This document shows positions 26,237 through 35,098 of a stretch of 64,000 bases of DNA, piece by piece (within the stretch, counting starts at the first letter, position 1; each line of letters opens with the position of its first letter). The position numbers were made by a program, and so were the translations under genes. The stretch is from Rhizocola hellebori (lineage in GTDB: Bacteria; Actinomycetota; Actinomycetes; Mycobacteriales; Micromonosporaceae), in assembly GCF_016862955.1 (NCBI RefSeq), contig NZ_BONY01000041.1, forward strand, positions 22,460-86,459. The letters are read 5' to 3'. Below the pieces are notes generated by a model, which saw only the letters and a list, made by a program, of their open reading frames with translations, searched no databases and was not told the origin of the DNA.

Positions 26237-27114
26237 TCGTGCAGACCCGCGACCTGACGAAGTTATACGGCGGTCACACGGCTCTATCCGCTGTGGACAT
26301 CAACGTGCCCGACCGCTGCGTCTACGGATTGGTGGGGCCCAATGGCGCAGGCAAGACCACATTGCTGGCGATTCTTGCCGGGCTTCGGCGTCCCACGAGC
26401 GGGGAGATCCTCCTCGGCGTGGCGCGCCATCGAATGGCTGTGCTACCCGACACCCCTCAGTTTGATCCGTGGCTGACCGGCCGGGAGGTGGTCGCCCTGG
26501 CCGCTCGCCTCGCCGCGCCCGGCGACACCGAGGAGCGAGTGGAGCAGACCCTGCGCGACGCCGGATTGGCAGATGCCGCTCAGCGACGCGTCGGCGGGTA
26601 CTCGCGCGGAATGCTGCAGCGTCTGGGAATCGCCTGCACTCTCGTCGGTGAGCCGAGCCTGTTGCTGCTTGACGAGCCGGCCTCGGCTCTGGACCCGGCC
26701 GGGCGCCGCGAGGTGCTTGACCTGATTGCCCGTCTGCGCGGCCATGCCACGGTAATCATGTCCAGCCACATCCTCGCCGATGTTCAGGAGGTCTGCGACT
26801 CCGTGGGCATTCTGCGCGATGGCCGGCTGCTGTTTGAGGGACGGTTGGACAGCCTGCTGGTCGGCCGCGCAGTGCCGGCCTACCGGATCCACCTGCGTTC
26901 CGGTGCCGAGTCGGCCACGGAAGCGTTACGCAGCCAGGATTGGGTCATCGGCGTCGATCCGCTGACTGCGAACCGGCTTCATCTGAACGTGCGCTCGCTG
27001 GCCGAGGCGGAGGCAAGCTTGCCAGCCGTGCTGGCCGGCTGCGGGGCACACGTGATCAGCATGGCGCCGGAGGCCGCCGATCTGGAAGACGTCTTCCTGG
27101 AGCTGACCTCATGA
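26233..27114 (+). CDS. ABC-2 type transporter ATPase, 293 aa
   Basis: Complete ATPase: Walker A GPNGAGKTT, signature YSRGMLQRLGIA, Walker B LLLLDEPASALDP and H-loop SSHIL. The C-terminal 75 residues are the regulatory extension common to CcmA/NatA-like exporters. It drives export through the membrane partner encoded next. Starts and stops overlap neighbours by four bases (ATGA). Confidence 0.9.
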   Translation: MIVQTRDLTKLYGGHTALSAVDINVPDRCVYGLVGPNGAGKTTLLAILAGLRRPTSGEILLGVARHRMAVLPDTPQFDPWLTGREVVALAARLAAPGDTEERVEQTLRDAGLADAAQRRVGGYSRGMLQRLGIACTLVGEPSLLLLDEPASALDPAGRREVLDLIARLRGHATVIMSSHILADVQEVCDSVGILRDGRLLFEGRLDSLLVGRAVPAYRIHLRSGAESATEALRSQDWVIGVDPLTANRLHLNVRSLAEAEASLPAVLAGCGAHVISMAPEAADLEDVFLELTS

Positions 27115-27860
27115 CCCTATGGCGCCTGGAATGGCTGCGCCTGACGCGCACCCATCGCCTTCTGATACTGGTCGGCGTGTACCTGTTCTTCGGTTTCACC
27201 GGTCCGCTCACCGCGCGCTATCTGAGCCAGATCCTGGATCGGCTTGGCACTGAAGGCATGAAGGTGGAGTTCCCCGCGCCGCAACCGGCCGACGGCATCG
27301 CCCAGTTCGTCAGCAACGCCTCCCAGATCGGGCTGCTGGCCGTCGTGTTGGTCGCCGGCTCCGCGATGGCCTTCGACGCCAGACGGGAGATGGCGGTATT
27401 CCTGCGAACACGGGTCAACACCGTTCGCGAAGTCATCCTCCCGGCCTATCTGCTGAACACCGCCGCGGCCGTCGCTGCTCTGACGATCGGCACATTGACG
27501 GCCTGGTACGAAACCGCAGTGCTCCTAGGTCCGCTGCCACCCTGGCGCATGGCGGCAGGAGCAGCGTTCGGAGCACTTTTCATGGCTTTCGTTGTCGCCG
27601 TAACGGCGTTGATGGCCTCCATCGTCAAAAGCACAGCGGGGACCGTTGGGCTCACTCTGGGCGTTCTGCTCACGATGGCGCTGCTGGGCAACCTCGGCGG
27701 GTTGGGCCGGTGGCTACCCACCAACCTGTCGGCCGCGATAGTCGGCCTCGTCAGCGGCCACAGCCCAGGAAGCTACCTGCCCGCCACTGCCGTCGCCTTG
27801 GCGGGATGCGGTGCCGCGGTTGCCGGAGCCATCGCGCTGAGCGCCCGCCGCGAGCTGTAG
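27111..27860 (+). CDS. ABC-2 type transporter permease, 249 aa
   Basis: Six membrane helices: about residues 19-38, 69-90, 108-130, 140-165, 172-195 and 222-243. The start overlaps the ATPase stop, so the two form a transporter. Substrate unknown; the PLDc_N partner and lack of other genes suggest lipid, peptide or self-protection export, which is only a guess. A hairpin terminator follows. Confidence 0.85.
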   Translation: MTLWRLEWLRLTRTHRLLILVGVYLFFGFTGPLTARYLSQILDRLGTEGMKVEFPAPQPADGIAQFVSNASQIGLLAVVLVAGSAMAFDARREMAVFLRTRVNTVREVILPAYLLNTAAAVAALTIGTLTAWYETAVLLGPLPPWRMAAGAAFGALFMAFVVAVTALMASIVKSTAGTVGLTLGVLLTMALLGNLGGLGRWLPTNLSAAIVGLVSGHSPGSYLPATAVALAGCGAAVAGAIALSARREL

Positions 27861-27916
27861 AAACTTTCGCGCTGCCAGCGGTTTGAGGCACGTCGGCGCA
27901 CGCCTGTCCGACTCCC

Positions 27917-27940
27917 AACCTCGGGCCGCAACCCGAGGTT
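27917..27940. terminator. Terminator of the PLDc_N/ABC-2 operon
   Basis: AACCTCGGG (27917-27925) pairs with CCCGAGGTT (27932-27940) around a six-base loop, 57 bp past the permease stop. It directly abuts the DosR-like box that belongs to the next gene. Confidence 0.7.
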
Positions 27941-27943
27941 TGC

Positions 27944-27957
27944 AGGCCTTTAGTCCT
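27944..27957. promoter_or_regulatory. DosR-like box before the beta-CASP remnant operon
   Basis: AGGCCTTTAGTCCT matches the core at 11 of 14 positions, with the right half TTTAGTCC perfect. It ends 59 bp before the ATG at 28017 and could drive the remnant and the following acetyltransferase-CBS-Hsp20 genes. Confidence 0.6.
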
Positions 27958-28016
27958 GGCCGGTTCGGGTCCAGCGGATCTGACCTGCGCAGGCCCCTAC
28001 CGGGTGCACTTGGGGT

Positions 28017-28957
28017 ATGCAGGAGCCAACGAGCCTTCGGTTTCTCGGTGCCGCCCAGACGGTCACGGGCAGCACATTTCTGATCCAGGGTCATGCCGGC
28101 AGGGTGCTGATCGACTGTGGCATGTATCAGGGCAGCCGCGAGTTGCGGCGCCGGAACTGGGCGACGTTTCCGGTGGCGGGTCATGACATCGACGCCGTCG
28201 TGCTCAGCCACGCCCACCTGGACCACTGCGGGTGGCTGCCCCGGCTGGTGCGGCGCGGGTTCAATGGGCCTGTCCACTGCTCGCCGTGGACGGCCAAGGT
28301 GGCCGCGATCGTGTTGCGAGATGCCGCGCATCTGCAGGAGGAGGAGGCCGAGTACGCCGCGTTGCGTGGCTACAGCAAGCGCCGTCCCCCGCTGCCCCTG
28401 TTCGACACCACCGATGCCGAGCGGGCGATTTCCCTTTTCCGCGAGCTTGACCACGGCGCCTTGAAGCAGATCGCACCGAGGTTGTCGGTACGGTTGCATC
28501 GCGCCGGGCACATTCTTGGATCGTCCACTGTGGAGGCTCAGGCCGCCGGGCGAACGGTGGTGTTCTCCGGCGATCTGGGCCGGGACAGTCATCCGCTGCT
28601 CAACCCGCCCGACCCGCTGCCCGAGGCCGACGTGGTGGTGGTCGAGTCGACCTACGGCGATCAGGTGCACGGGCCGCGCCGGGCTGACGACATTGCCGAG
28701 CCGATCCGCAGCGCGCTGGCGGGCGAGCTGCATCTGGTACCCGGCAAAGAAGAATCGAAACGGCTCAACCAACCGCACCGGCCGAGCATCATCGCGACGA
28801 CCTCATCTCCTGGCTCAAATCAGCGCCGCAGGCTCCGCAGACCTGCTACGTCGTACACGGCGAGCTGGAAGCCGCCAACGCCCTGTCCCACCGCATCCAC
28901 GCCGAGCTTGGCTGGTGCGCCGTCGTTCCTCAGCACGCCGAGCGCGTTCTGATCTAA
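28017..28957 (+). pseudogene. Beta-CASP metallo-hydrolase (RNase-like) with internal deletion and frameshift
   Basis: Residues 1-235 are a metallo-beta-lactamase fold domain with LSHAHLDHCGWLP, RAGHILGSST and FSGDLGRD. The frame then becomes unrelated. In another frame, from about 28740-28790 to the stop at 28955-28957, lies the family's true C-terminus (DDLISWL, YVVHGELEAANALSHRIHAE). About 150 central residues holding the beta-CASP domain are gone and the junction is out of frame. Family members are 450-470 residues. The metal site survives, but RNA cleavage by this truncated form is unlikely. The damage could also be an assembly error. Confidence 0.78.
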
Positions 28958-28970
28958 GGAGTAATGCGAG

Positions 28971-31598
28971 ATGACCGACATGCTGAGCGCAGACGGCAGA
29001 ATCATGCGGTTGCGGGAAGTGACCGCCGACGACGCCGGCAGCCTGCTGGACCTCTACCACAACAGCAGCGACGACAGCCGTTACAAGCGTTTCCTTTACC
29101 TGGGCCGCGCCGCGGCGCAGGAGGAGGTCGACCGGCTCACCAGGGCGCCCGGGACCGACCATTTCGCGATCCTGGCCGAAGATCAAGGCCAGGTGATCGG
29201 TGCCGCCTCGTATGAGCGCCTGGAGGAGGGGTTCCGGGCCGACTTCGCGGTCATGGTCGGCGACCAGTGGCAGGGCCACGGTGTCGGTACGCTGCTGGTC
29301 GAGCAGCTGGCCGCGCACGCACGCCAGCACGGCGTGCAGGAGCTCGTGGGAGACGTCCTGGCCGTCAACAGCAGCATGCTGCGCGTAGCCGCGGGTATCA
29401 GCCCGGGAGCGCCGGTGGAGTATGACGGCACCGTTTCCAAGGTTCGTATCGCTACCGCCTTCGACAGCGCCGCTCTGGCGGCGATGGACGCCCGGGAACG
29501 CAGCGCCGAGGAGCATTCTCTGCGACCTATGCTGGCCCCGCGCAGCGTCGCGGTGGTCGGGGTGGGCCGTAAGCCGGGCGGGGTGGGGCGGGAGCTGCTG
29601 GCCAACATTCTGGGCCACGGCTTCACCGGCCGCGTCTACGCTGTGAATCCGCACGCCGATGCCATCGACGGCTGTCTGACCGTGCCCACCGTGGCGCAGC
29701 TGCCAGAGGCCGTCGACCTGTTGGTGGTGGCCGTCCCGGCCGCGGCTGTGGCCGAAGTCATTCGTGAAGCGGGCGTTGTCGGGGTGCGCGCGGCAGTCAT
29801 CGTCACCTCAGGCTTTACCGAGTCCGGTGCCGACGGCAGGGCAGCGCAGCGGGAGGTCCTCGACATCGCCCGCAGGTGCGGGATGCGCTTGCTCGGCCCG
29901 AACTGCCTCGGGCTCATCAACGCCGATCCTGCGATCCGTTTGGCGGCAACGTTCGCCGCCGATCTGCCAGATGCTTTTGGCGGGCTGGCCGTGGCCGCGC
30001 AATCCGGTGCCGTCGGCATCGCTGTTCTGGATCACGCCAAGCGCCACGGGCTGGGCATCGCCTCGTTCGTGTCGCTGGGCAACAAGGCCGATGTAAGCGG
30101 CAACGACATGCTCTCCTACTGGTTCGACGACCCGGCAGTGCGCGCGGTCGCGCTTTACCTTGAGTCGTTCGGCAACCCACGCAAGTTCGCCCGGATCGCC
30201 CGCGCGGTCGCCAGGCGCAAGCCGGTGCTGGCCGTCAAAGGCGGCCGTTCGACCGGCGGGCAGCGGGCGGGTGCGTCGCACACCGCTGCCGCCGCCGCCC
30301 CGGCCGTCGCCGTGGACTCCCTGTTTGCTCAGGCCGGTGTAGTCCGCGCCGACTCGCTTGGCGAGATGCTCGACGCGGCAAGGGTTCTGGTCGACCAGCC
30401 GCTGCCCGGCGGCAACCGGGTGGGGCTGGTGGGCAACGCCGGCGGGCTCAACGTGCTGGGCGCTGACGCCGCCGAAGCGGCCGGGCTGACCGTTCCCGAC
30501 CTGCCGGAGCACTGCGGCAACCCCAACGATCTGGGTGCTGGAGCGAGCCCGCGGGCGATGGGCGAGGCGATCCGGGCGATGGCGGCGTCCAGGCAGGTCG
30601 ACATGATCGTGGCCATCTTCGCGGCGACCCGGTCCAACGAACCCGGCACGGTGATGCTGGAGATCGCGGCAGCGGCCGACGAGTTCCCCGACCTCGCCTT
30701 CGCCGTCGTCATCGTCGGTGCCGACGCGCCGCCCACCCAGCTGGGCAAACGGCGGGCGCCCGTGTTCGCCCTGCCCGAGCAGGCGATGCGGGCGCTTGGG
30801 CACGCCGTGCGATACGCGGCCTGGCGCGAGCACCCGCTGGGTAATCGCCCCACACTGCCTGACATCGAACACGACCGAGCACAGTCTATTGTGGACACTG
30901 CGCTGGCCGGTGGCGAAGGCTGGCAGTCGTGGAATGTAGCCGCCGATCTGCTTTCCTGTTATGGGGTAACGGTTCTTCCCAGCGCAATCGTGGAAAGCGC
31001 TGACGAGGCCATCGCGGCCGCCGAACGGCTCGGCTACCCGGTCGCGTTGAAAGCCGCCGACCCGAACCTGGTGCACAAGACCGAACTGGGCGCCGTCCAC
31101 CTGCGCTTGGCCGACGCCGAAGCGGTGGCGCACGCCTATCGCGCGATCGGCATCGCGCTGGCGAACCCTCAGCCGCCGGTGGTGGTGCAGCCGATGCGCG
31201 GCGGCGGCGTCGAAATGGTCGCCGGTGTTGTGCACGATCCCCTGTTCGGTTCGCTGCTGATGACCGGGCTCGGCGGAGTCCACACCGATCTGCTCGCCGA
31301 CCGGTCGCTGCAACTGCTGCCGGTCACCGACCGCGACGCCGAGGCCATGTGGAAACGCCTGCGCGGCGCGAAACTGCTCACCGGCTACCGCGGATCGCCC
31401 GCCGTCGATACCGAGGCGTTGCAAGACGTCCTGCTGCGCCTGGGACGGCTGGCCGAGGACTTCCCGCAAGTCGCCGAGCTGGACCTCAACCCGCTGCTGG
31501 TCTTCCCGCACAGCGTTACCGCTGTCGATGTCAAACTGCGCCTGTGCCCGGTCGGCACCGAACTCGATCCTTCCCTGCGCGCGCTGCGCGCCCAATGA
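28971..31598 (+). CDS. GNAT acetyltransferase fused to ADP-forming acyl-CoA synthetase-like domains (Pat-type), 875 aa
   Basis: Domains: GNAT 1-160 (WQGHGVGTLLVEQL acetyl-CoA loop), CoA-binding 175-300 (SVAVVGVGRKPGGVG), ligase-like middle part with SHTAA carrying the family's catalytic His, and ATP-grasp 640-870 (AALKAADPNLVHKTELGA-type region, DLNPLLVF). Enzymes with this combination acetylate lysines of metabolic enzymes such as acetyl-CoA synthetase. The GNAT at the N-terminus is the actinobacterial arrangement. Start ATG 28971 follows AAGGAG, which overlaps the remnant's stop. It probably forms a unit with the next two genes. Confidence 0.85.
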   Translation: MTDMLSADGRIMRLREVTADDAGSLLDLYHNSSDDSRYKRFLYLGRAAAQEEVDRLTRAPGTDHFAILAEDQGQVIGAASYERLEEGFRADFAVMVGDQWQGHGVGTLLVEQLAAHARQHGVQELVGDVLAVNSSMLRVAAGISPGAPVEYDGTVSKVRIATAFDSAALAAMDARERSAEEHSLRPMLAPRSVAVVGVGRKPGGVGRELLANILGHGFTGRVYAVNPHADAIDGCLTVPTVAQLPEAVDLLVVAVPAAAVAEVIREAGVVGVRAAVIVTSGFTESGADGRAAQREVLDIARRCGMRLLGPNCLGLINADPAIRLAATFAADLPDAFGGLAVAAQSGAVGIAVLDHAKRHGLGIASFVSLGNKADVSGNDMLSYWFDDPAVRAVALYLESFGNPRKFARIARAVARRKPVLAVKGGRSTGGQRAGASHTAAAAAPAVAVDSLFAQAGVVRADSLGEMLDAARVLVDQPLPGGNRVGLVGNAGGLNVLGADAAEAAGLTVPDLPEHCGNPNDLGAGASPRAMGEAIRAMAASRQVDMIVAIFAATRSNEPGTVMLEIAAAADEFPDLAFAVVIVGADAPPTQLGKRRAPVFALPEQAMRALGHAVRYAAWREHPLGNRPTLPDIEHDRAQSIVDTALAGGEGWQSWNVAADLLSCYGVTVLPSAIVESADEAIAAAERLGYPVALKAADPNLVHKTELGAVHLRLADAEAVAHAYRAIGIALANPQPPVVVQPMRGGGVEMVAGVVHDPLFGSLLMTGLGGVHTDLLADRSLQLLPVTDRDAEAMWKRLRGAKLLTGYRGSPAVDTEALQDVLLRLGRLAEDFPQVAELDLNPLLVFPHSVTAVDVKLRLCPVGTELDPSLRALRAQ

Positions 31599-31609
31599 GG
31601 CGAGGAAAC

Positions 31610-32296
31610 ATGAATCCCTGGAAAGTCGAAGACGTCATGAGCAAGAAGGTCGTCTCGGTGCGGCTGAACACGCCGTACGGAGAGATCGTCAGCACGCTGG
31701 CCAAGCACAAAGTCAGCGCCGTGCCGGTACTCGACCGGTTCAGCCGCGTCGTGGGCATCGTCTCCGAGGCCGACCTGCTGCACAAGGTCGAATTTCTCGG
31801 CCAGGACACCGAGCCACAGTTCCTTGAGTGGGGTACCAGAAAAGTCAACCGCAGCAAGGCAAACGCTGACACCGCCGAGCAGCTGATGACCAGCCCGGCC
31901 GTCACCACCCAGCCCGGCGTGTCAGTGATCGCGGCCGCCCGGCGGCTGGAGGAGAAACACGTCAAGCGAATGCCGGTCGTCGACGCGTTCGGGCTCCTGC
32001 TCGGCATCGTGTCGCGCACCGATCTGCTCAAGATGTACCTGCGCCCCGACCACGAGCTGCGCCACGAGGTCGTCGAAGACGTGTTGCGCCGCACGCTGCA
32101 CATCGACGCGCTCACCATCGAGGTCGAGGTGGTCGACGGCGTGGTCATCCTCAACGGGCACGTCGACCGCAGATCGATCGCGGAGATCGCCGTGAACCTC
32201 ACCAAATCTGTCCCCGGCGTGATCCGTGTCGTCGACCAGATCCTGTGGAGCCGCGACGACGTCACCGTGCCCGCCCTGCTAGCAGATTGCAGGTGA
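31610..32296 (+). CDS. CBS-pair plus BON domain protein 1, 228 aa
   Basis: Two CBS motifs (residues 1-62 and 85-150; VSAVPVLDRFSRVVGIVSEA, then RMPVVDAFGLLLGIVSRTDL) sense adenine nucleotides or redox ligands; residues 150-225 form a BON domain (VVILNGHVDRRSIAEIAVN). Starts 12 bases after the acetyltransferase stop and ends six bases before Hsp20. Nearly the same gene recurs at 36202, also followed by Hsp20. Confidence 0.87.
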   Translation: MNPWKVEDVMSKKVVSVRLNTPYGEIVSTLAKHKVSAVPVLDRFSRVVGIVSEADLLHKVEFLGQDTEPQFLEWGTRKVNRSKANADTAEQLMTSPAVTTQPGVSVIAAARRLEEKHVKRMPVVDAFGLLLGIVSRTDLLKMYLRPDHELRHEVVEDVLRRTLHIDALTIEVEVVDGVVILNGHVDRRSIAEIAVNLTKSVPGVIRVVDQILWSRDDVTVPALLADCR

Positions 32297-32302
32297 CCAT
32301 CG

Positions 32303-32656
32303 ATGTTGCTGCAGGATTTGGCAGAACTGAACTGGTTTCCCATGGCAGGACCGGCAATCCGCACCGAGGAGCAGCGCGATGGCGACCGCTTCCTCGTGCG
32401 CGCCGAGCTTCCTGGAATCGATCCCGGCAAAGACATCGCCATCACGATCACCGACGACAATCTTCGCTTGGTCGTCGTCCGCCTGCCCGATGTCGTCCGT
32501 GGAGCCCGCACCCAGTTCCGCTATGGCACCTTCCAACGACTACTCAAGCTTCCTCCCGGCACCCAGCACAAGTACACCCTGGGCTATCACGAAGGAATCC
32601 TCGAGATCGCGATGAACGTAGGTGAGCCACCTGCCGAACTCGATCAACAGGGCTGA
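32303..32656 (+). CDS. Hsp20/alpha-crystallin family small heat-shock protein 1, 117 aa
   Basis: The crystallin domain spans residues 17-108 (VRAELPGIDPGKDIAITITD, FRYGTFQRLLKLPPG, and the GILEIAM-type closing strand). N-terminal arm is short, as in many actinobacterial Acr proteins. It keeps unfolded proteins soluble during hypoxia or stress. Closest relative in the window is the one at 36926. It converges with the CBS gene at 32666, ten bases away. Confidence 0.85.
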   Translation: MLLQDLAELNWFPMAGPAIRTEEQRDGDRFLVRAELPGIDPGKDIAITITDDNLRLVVVRLPDVVRGARTQFRYGTFQRLLKLPPGTQHKYTLGYHEGILEIAMNVGEPPAELDQQG

Positions 32657-32665
32657 CACTACGGC

Positions 32666-33100
32666 TTACTTGGCCAGCAGCGCCACCAGATCGCCGCCGG
32701 TGACGATTCCCACCGGCCTGCCCTCGGTGTCGGTCACCGCCACAGCATCGATCCCGTTGGCGCCCATCAGTTTCGCGGCGTCGATGACCTCGTCGAGAAC
32801 GCATACCGTTTCCGGCGCCGGCCCAAGCGCGGAGGCTATCGTACGAACGGCGAGCGCGTTGAAGTCGCTGGCCCACACCGCCGCTATCGCGCGATCGGAC
32901 AGCACCCCCACACAGCGCCCGGTCGCATCGACGACCACCAGATGGCGCAAGCCTGAATTGATCATTCTGACCAGGGCGTCCTCAAGCAATTCGCGATCGG
33001 AGATGAGCACCGGTGGCTGCGTCATGACTTTGACGATGGGCTGGCGCGCCAAGCGGGCATGGCTGCCGGTATCGCGAGCCGAAATATAGATGGCCTTCAT
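32666..33100 (-). CDS. CBS-pair protein, 144 aa
   Basis: Two CBS motifs fill the protein (HLVVVDATGRCVGVLSDRAI and DAVAVTDTEGRPVGIVTGGD), the size and form of mycobacterial Hrp1 (Rv2626c), which is DosR-induced and hypoxia-related. ATG 33100 is preferred because AAGGGAG stands six bases before it; an upstream GTG lacks a site. It is divergent from the flavodoxin remnant; the shared gap contains a DosR-like box. Confidence 0.82.
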   Translation of the reverse strand: MKAIYISARDTGSHARLARQPIVKVMTQPPVLISDRELLEDALVRMINSGLRHLVVVDATGRCVGVLSDRAIAAVWASDFNALAVRTIASALGPAPETVCVLDEVIDAAKLMGANGIDAVAVTDTEGRPVGIVTGGDLVALLAK

Positions 33101-33199
33101 CACGTGCTCCCTTGCGCCCAGGCGGGTCACGCTAACCCACTACTTTCAATGCTCGCCCCGGTCGAGGTACCGGCCCAGGGCAGAAGCTCCCCGGCAGAC

Positions 33200-33213
33200 G
33201 GGACCAAGGACCC
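33200..33213. promoter_or_regulatory. DosR-like box between CBS and flavodoxin genes
   Basis: GGGACCAAGGACCC matches the core at 11 of 14 positions. It is 99 bp from the CBS start and 58 bp from the flavodoxin start, in a divergent arrangement that allows it to serve both. Confidence 0.62.
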
Positions 33214-33271
33214 GTCCGACGACGGTCTTGTGCATCTACATGCGCAGGTCGCGGCGCAGTGCACTTGAAGC

Positions 33272-33795
33272 ATGAACGCACCAACGCATTCGCACCCCAG
33301 AGTCCTCGTCACGTGGGAATCCAAACATGGCTCCACCGCCGAAATCAGCTATGCGATCGCCGGCGTGCTGCGTGAGCACGGTGTTCGGGTAACGCTGTCG
33401 CGGGCCGACGAAGCCGACATCGACGACGCGGATGACGGGTTTGTCATCGGAAGCGCCGTCTACGCCGGGCACTGGATGAAACACGCCAAGCATTTCGTCC
33501 AGGAATACAGTAAGAAACTGCTCGCCAAGCCGGTGTGGCTGTTCTCCAGCGGACCGGTGGGAAACCCACCCAAGCCTGATGAGCCCGCCGTCGACGTGGC
33601 CGAAATGATCGAGTGCACCGCCGCGGTAGAGCACCATATCTTCGGCGGAAACTTGACCCCGAGCAGATGACGTTCCCCGAGCGGGCGATCACCCGCGCAT
33701 TGCACGCGCCCTATGGCGACTTCCGTGACTTCCAAGCCATCCGGGCGTGGGCTGCCCAGATCGCCGAACATCTGACCAAGGTAGAGCAGCGCTAG
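33272..33795 (+). pseudogene. Flavodoxin / HemG-like protein with one-base frameshift
   Basis: The first 128 codons carry the FMN-binding loop (VTWESKHGSTAEISYAIAG) and FVIGSAVYAGHW, then a stop at 33668-33670 soon after IFGGN. In the next frame the expected C-terminus continues (KLDPEQMTFPERAITRALHA, then DFRDFQAIRAWAAQIAEHL) to a stop at 33793-33795. The frames join if one A is added to the three-A run at 33649-33651. Either a recent indel or a sequencing error. The reconstructed protein would be about 174 residues, normal for the family. Confidence 0.78.
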
Positions 33796-34514
33796 CTCTG
33801 GGCGGCGATCGCGTTGAACACGGCGTCGGTGATGGTCTGCCCTTGCGCCGGGGTGACCTTCTGGTTGTTGACGAAGATGGTGGGGGTACCGGTCACACCG
33901 CGGCGGCTCGACTCATCGGTAGCGAAGCTCGGCCAGGAAGCGTAAGTGCCGTCATTCACGCAAGAGGCGAAGGCGTCGCCCAGCCCCGCGCTGCGGCCCA
34001 TAGCGACCAGCTCGGCGTCGGTGTAGCCGGCGCCGCCTTCGGCCGGCTGCTTGGCGTAAAGCGCATCGGAGAACTGGGCGAATTTGCCGCCGTCCGCAGC
34101 ACACCCCGCCGCAGCCGCGCTGCGCGTGGAATAACGGTTGGTGGACAACCTGTCCAGGATCGCGATCGGGAAGGTGGCCAGCGTGATCTGGTTGTCCTGC
34201 ACCATCTTCTGAAGTCTTTCCTGCGCCGCGGAGTGGAAAGCCCGGCAGGACGGACACAGGTAGTCCTGATACACGTCCACTTTGATCGGGCCGCTTCCGG
34301 CCACGATGCCCGTGCCCGACGCGTTGGTGGACTGCGGAACGTTGTGGGCGGTGTCTTTGGTGTTCGCATAGACCGCATAGGCGCCGACGCTCACCAGTAA
34401 CAGAACGCCCGCCGTGATGGCAGAGACCCGGATACTCCGATTACGCCTGGCCTCCTTGGCCTTCTGTTGCCTGATCAGTCGCGTGGCCATGCGCTGGTTG
34501 CCCCGCTTGCTCAC
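33792..34514 (-). CDS. Membrane-anchored DsbA-like thiol oxidoreductase, 240 aa
   Basis: A basic cytoplasmic start, a membrane anchor (residues 30-50) and an outside thioredoxin-fold domain with active site CPSC (YQDYLCPSCRAFH), cis-Pro region GVTGTPTIFVNN, and a second cysteine pair (CAADGG, SCVNDG). It likely forms disulfides in exported proteins. Its start overlaps the stop of the MauE-like gene by four bases. It converges with the flavodoxin remnant with a four-base overlap. Confidence 0.85.
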   Translation of the reverse strand: MSKRGNQRMATRLIRQQKAKEARRNRSIRVSAITAGVLLLVSVGAYAVYANTKDTAHNVPQSTNASGTGIVAGSGPIKVDVYQDYLCPSCRAFHSAAQERLQKMVQDNQITLATFPIAILDRLSTNRYSTRSAAAAGCAADGGKFAQFSDALYAKQPAEGGAGYTDAELVAMGRSAGLGDAFASCVNDGTYASWPSFATDESSRRGVTGTPTIFVNNQKVTPAQGQTITDAVFNAIAAQS

Positions 34515-34978
34515 GACATTCTCCTATCCAGCGAGTATTTGGTTACCGGAAACACGACGAGGTAGATCGCCAAGGCCAGCAGCGCGACGTCGCGGGCGAT
34601 ATCCCATGCGTAGTTCGGGTTCTGGCCCACCGGCAGCGTGCCGCCACGGCTGAAGCATCCGCAGTCGATGGAAAGCCCACGAGCCCAGGCCGAGGCGATC
34701 CCGGCGATGAACGCGACCATGGCCAATGCCGCAAGCGACGCCGCGAGCCGAGTGGCGAGCCCGGCGAGCAACAGCAGGCCGACGCCGATCTCCAGGACCG
34801 GCTGGACCACCCCCACGAACTGGGCCATCTCCCAAGGCATCAGCTGGTAGGCGTTCACCGCCCGCGCCGACGCGGCAAGATCGGTAACCTTGATCGCACC
34901 CGCGGCCAAGAACGCAGCCCCCAGCCCTACCCGGGCAGCCAGGCCCAGCCACTGCTGCCAAGCTTTCATAGTCACCAC
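34511..34978 (-). CDS. MauE/DoxX-family membrane protein, 155 aa
   Basis: Four membrane helices with GAAFLAAGAIKVTDL at the start and a Cys pair in LSIDCGCFSRGG, the pattern of MauE-type proteins that recycle DsbA-like partners. Together with the downstream overlapping DsbA-like gene it forms a probable disulfide system (donor plus reoxidant). Start is GTG 34978 or ATG 34969. A DosR-like box lies 62 bp upstream. Confidence 0.8.
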   Translation of the reverse strand: MVTMKAWQQWLGLAARVGLGAAFLAAGAIKVTDLAASARAVNAYQLMPWEMAQFVGVVQPVLEIGVGLLLLAGLATRLAASLAALAMVAFIAGIASAWARGLSIDCGCFSRGGTLPVGQNPNYAWDIARDVALLALAIYLVVFPVTKYSLDRRMS

Positions 34979-35040
34979 GCTCGCCCATCGCTGCCGTCGT
35001 TGTCAGGAACATCTTCCCGACATCGACGTCCTTTAGCCCA

Positions 35041-35054
35041 GGGCCGTTAGACCC
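35041..35054. promoter_or_regulatory. DosR-like box before the MauE/DsbA operon
   Basis: GGGCCGTTAGACCC matches the core at 11 of 14 positions. The neighbouring nitroreductase ends (not starts) at 35099, so the MauE/DsbA operon on the minus strand is the only possible target. Confidence 0.6.
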
Positions 35055-35098
35055 TACGGACCGAGCAGTAAGGTCTACTTAGGAGCAAGCAGCTATTC

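Noticed and set aside
29808..31595. Long open frame antisense to the acetyltransferase fusion gene
   Set aside because: It mirrors a well-supported multi-domain gene and has no protein-like features; typical of high-GC DNA.
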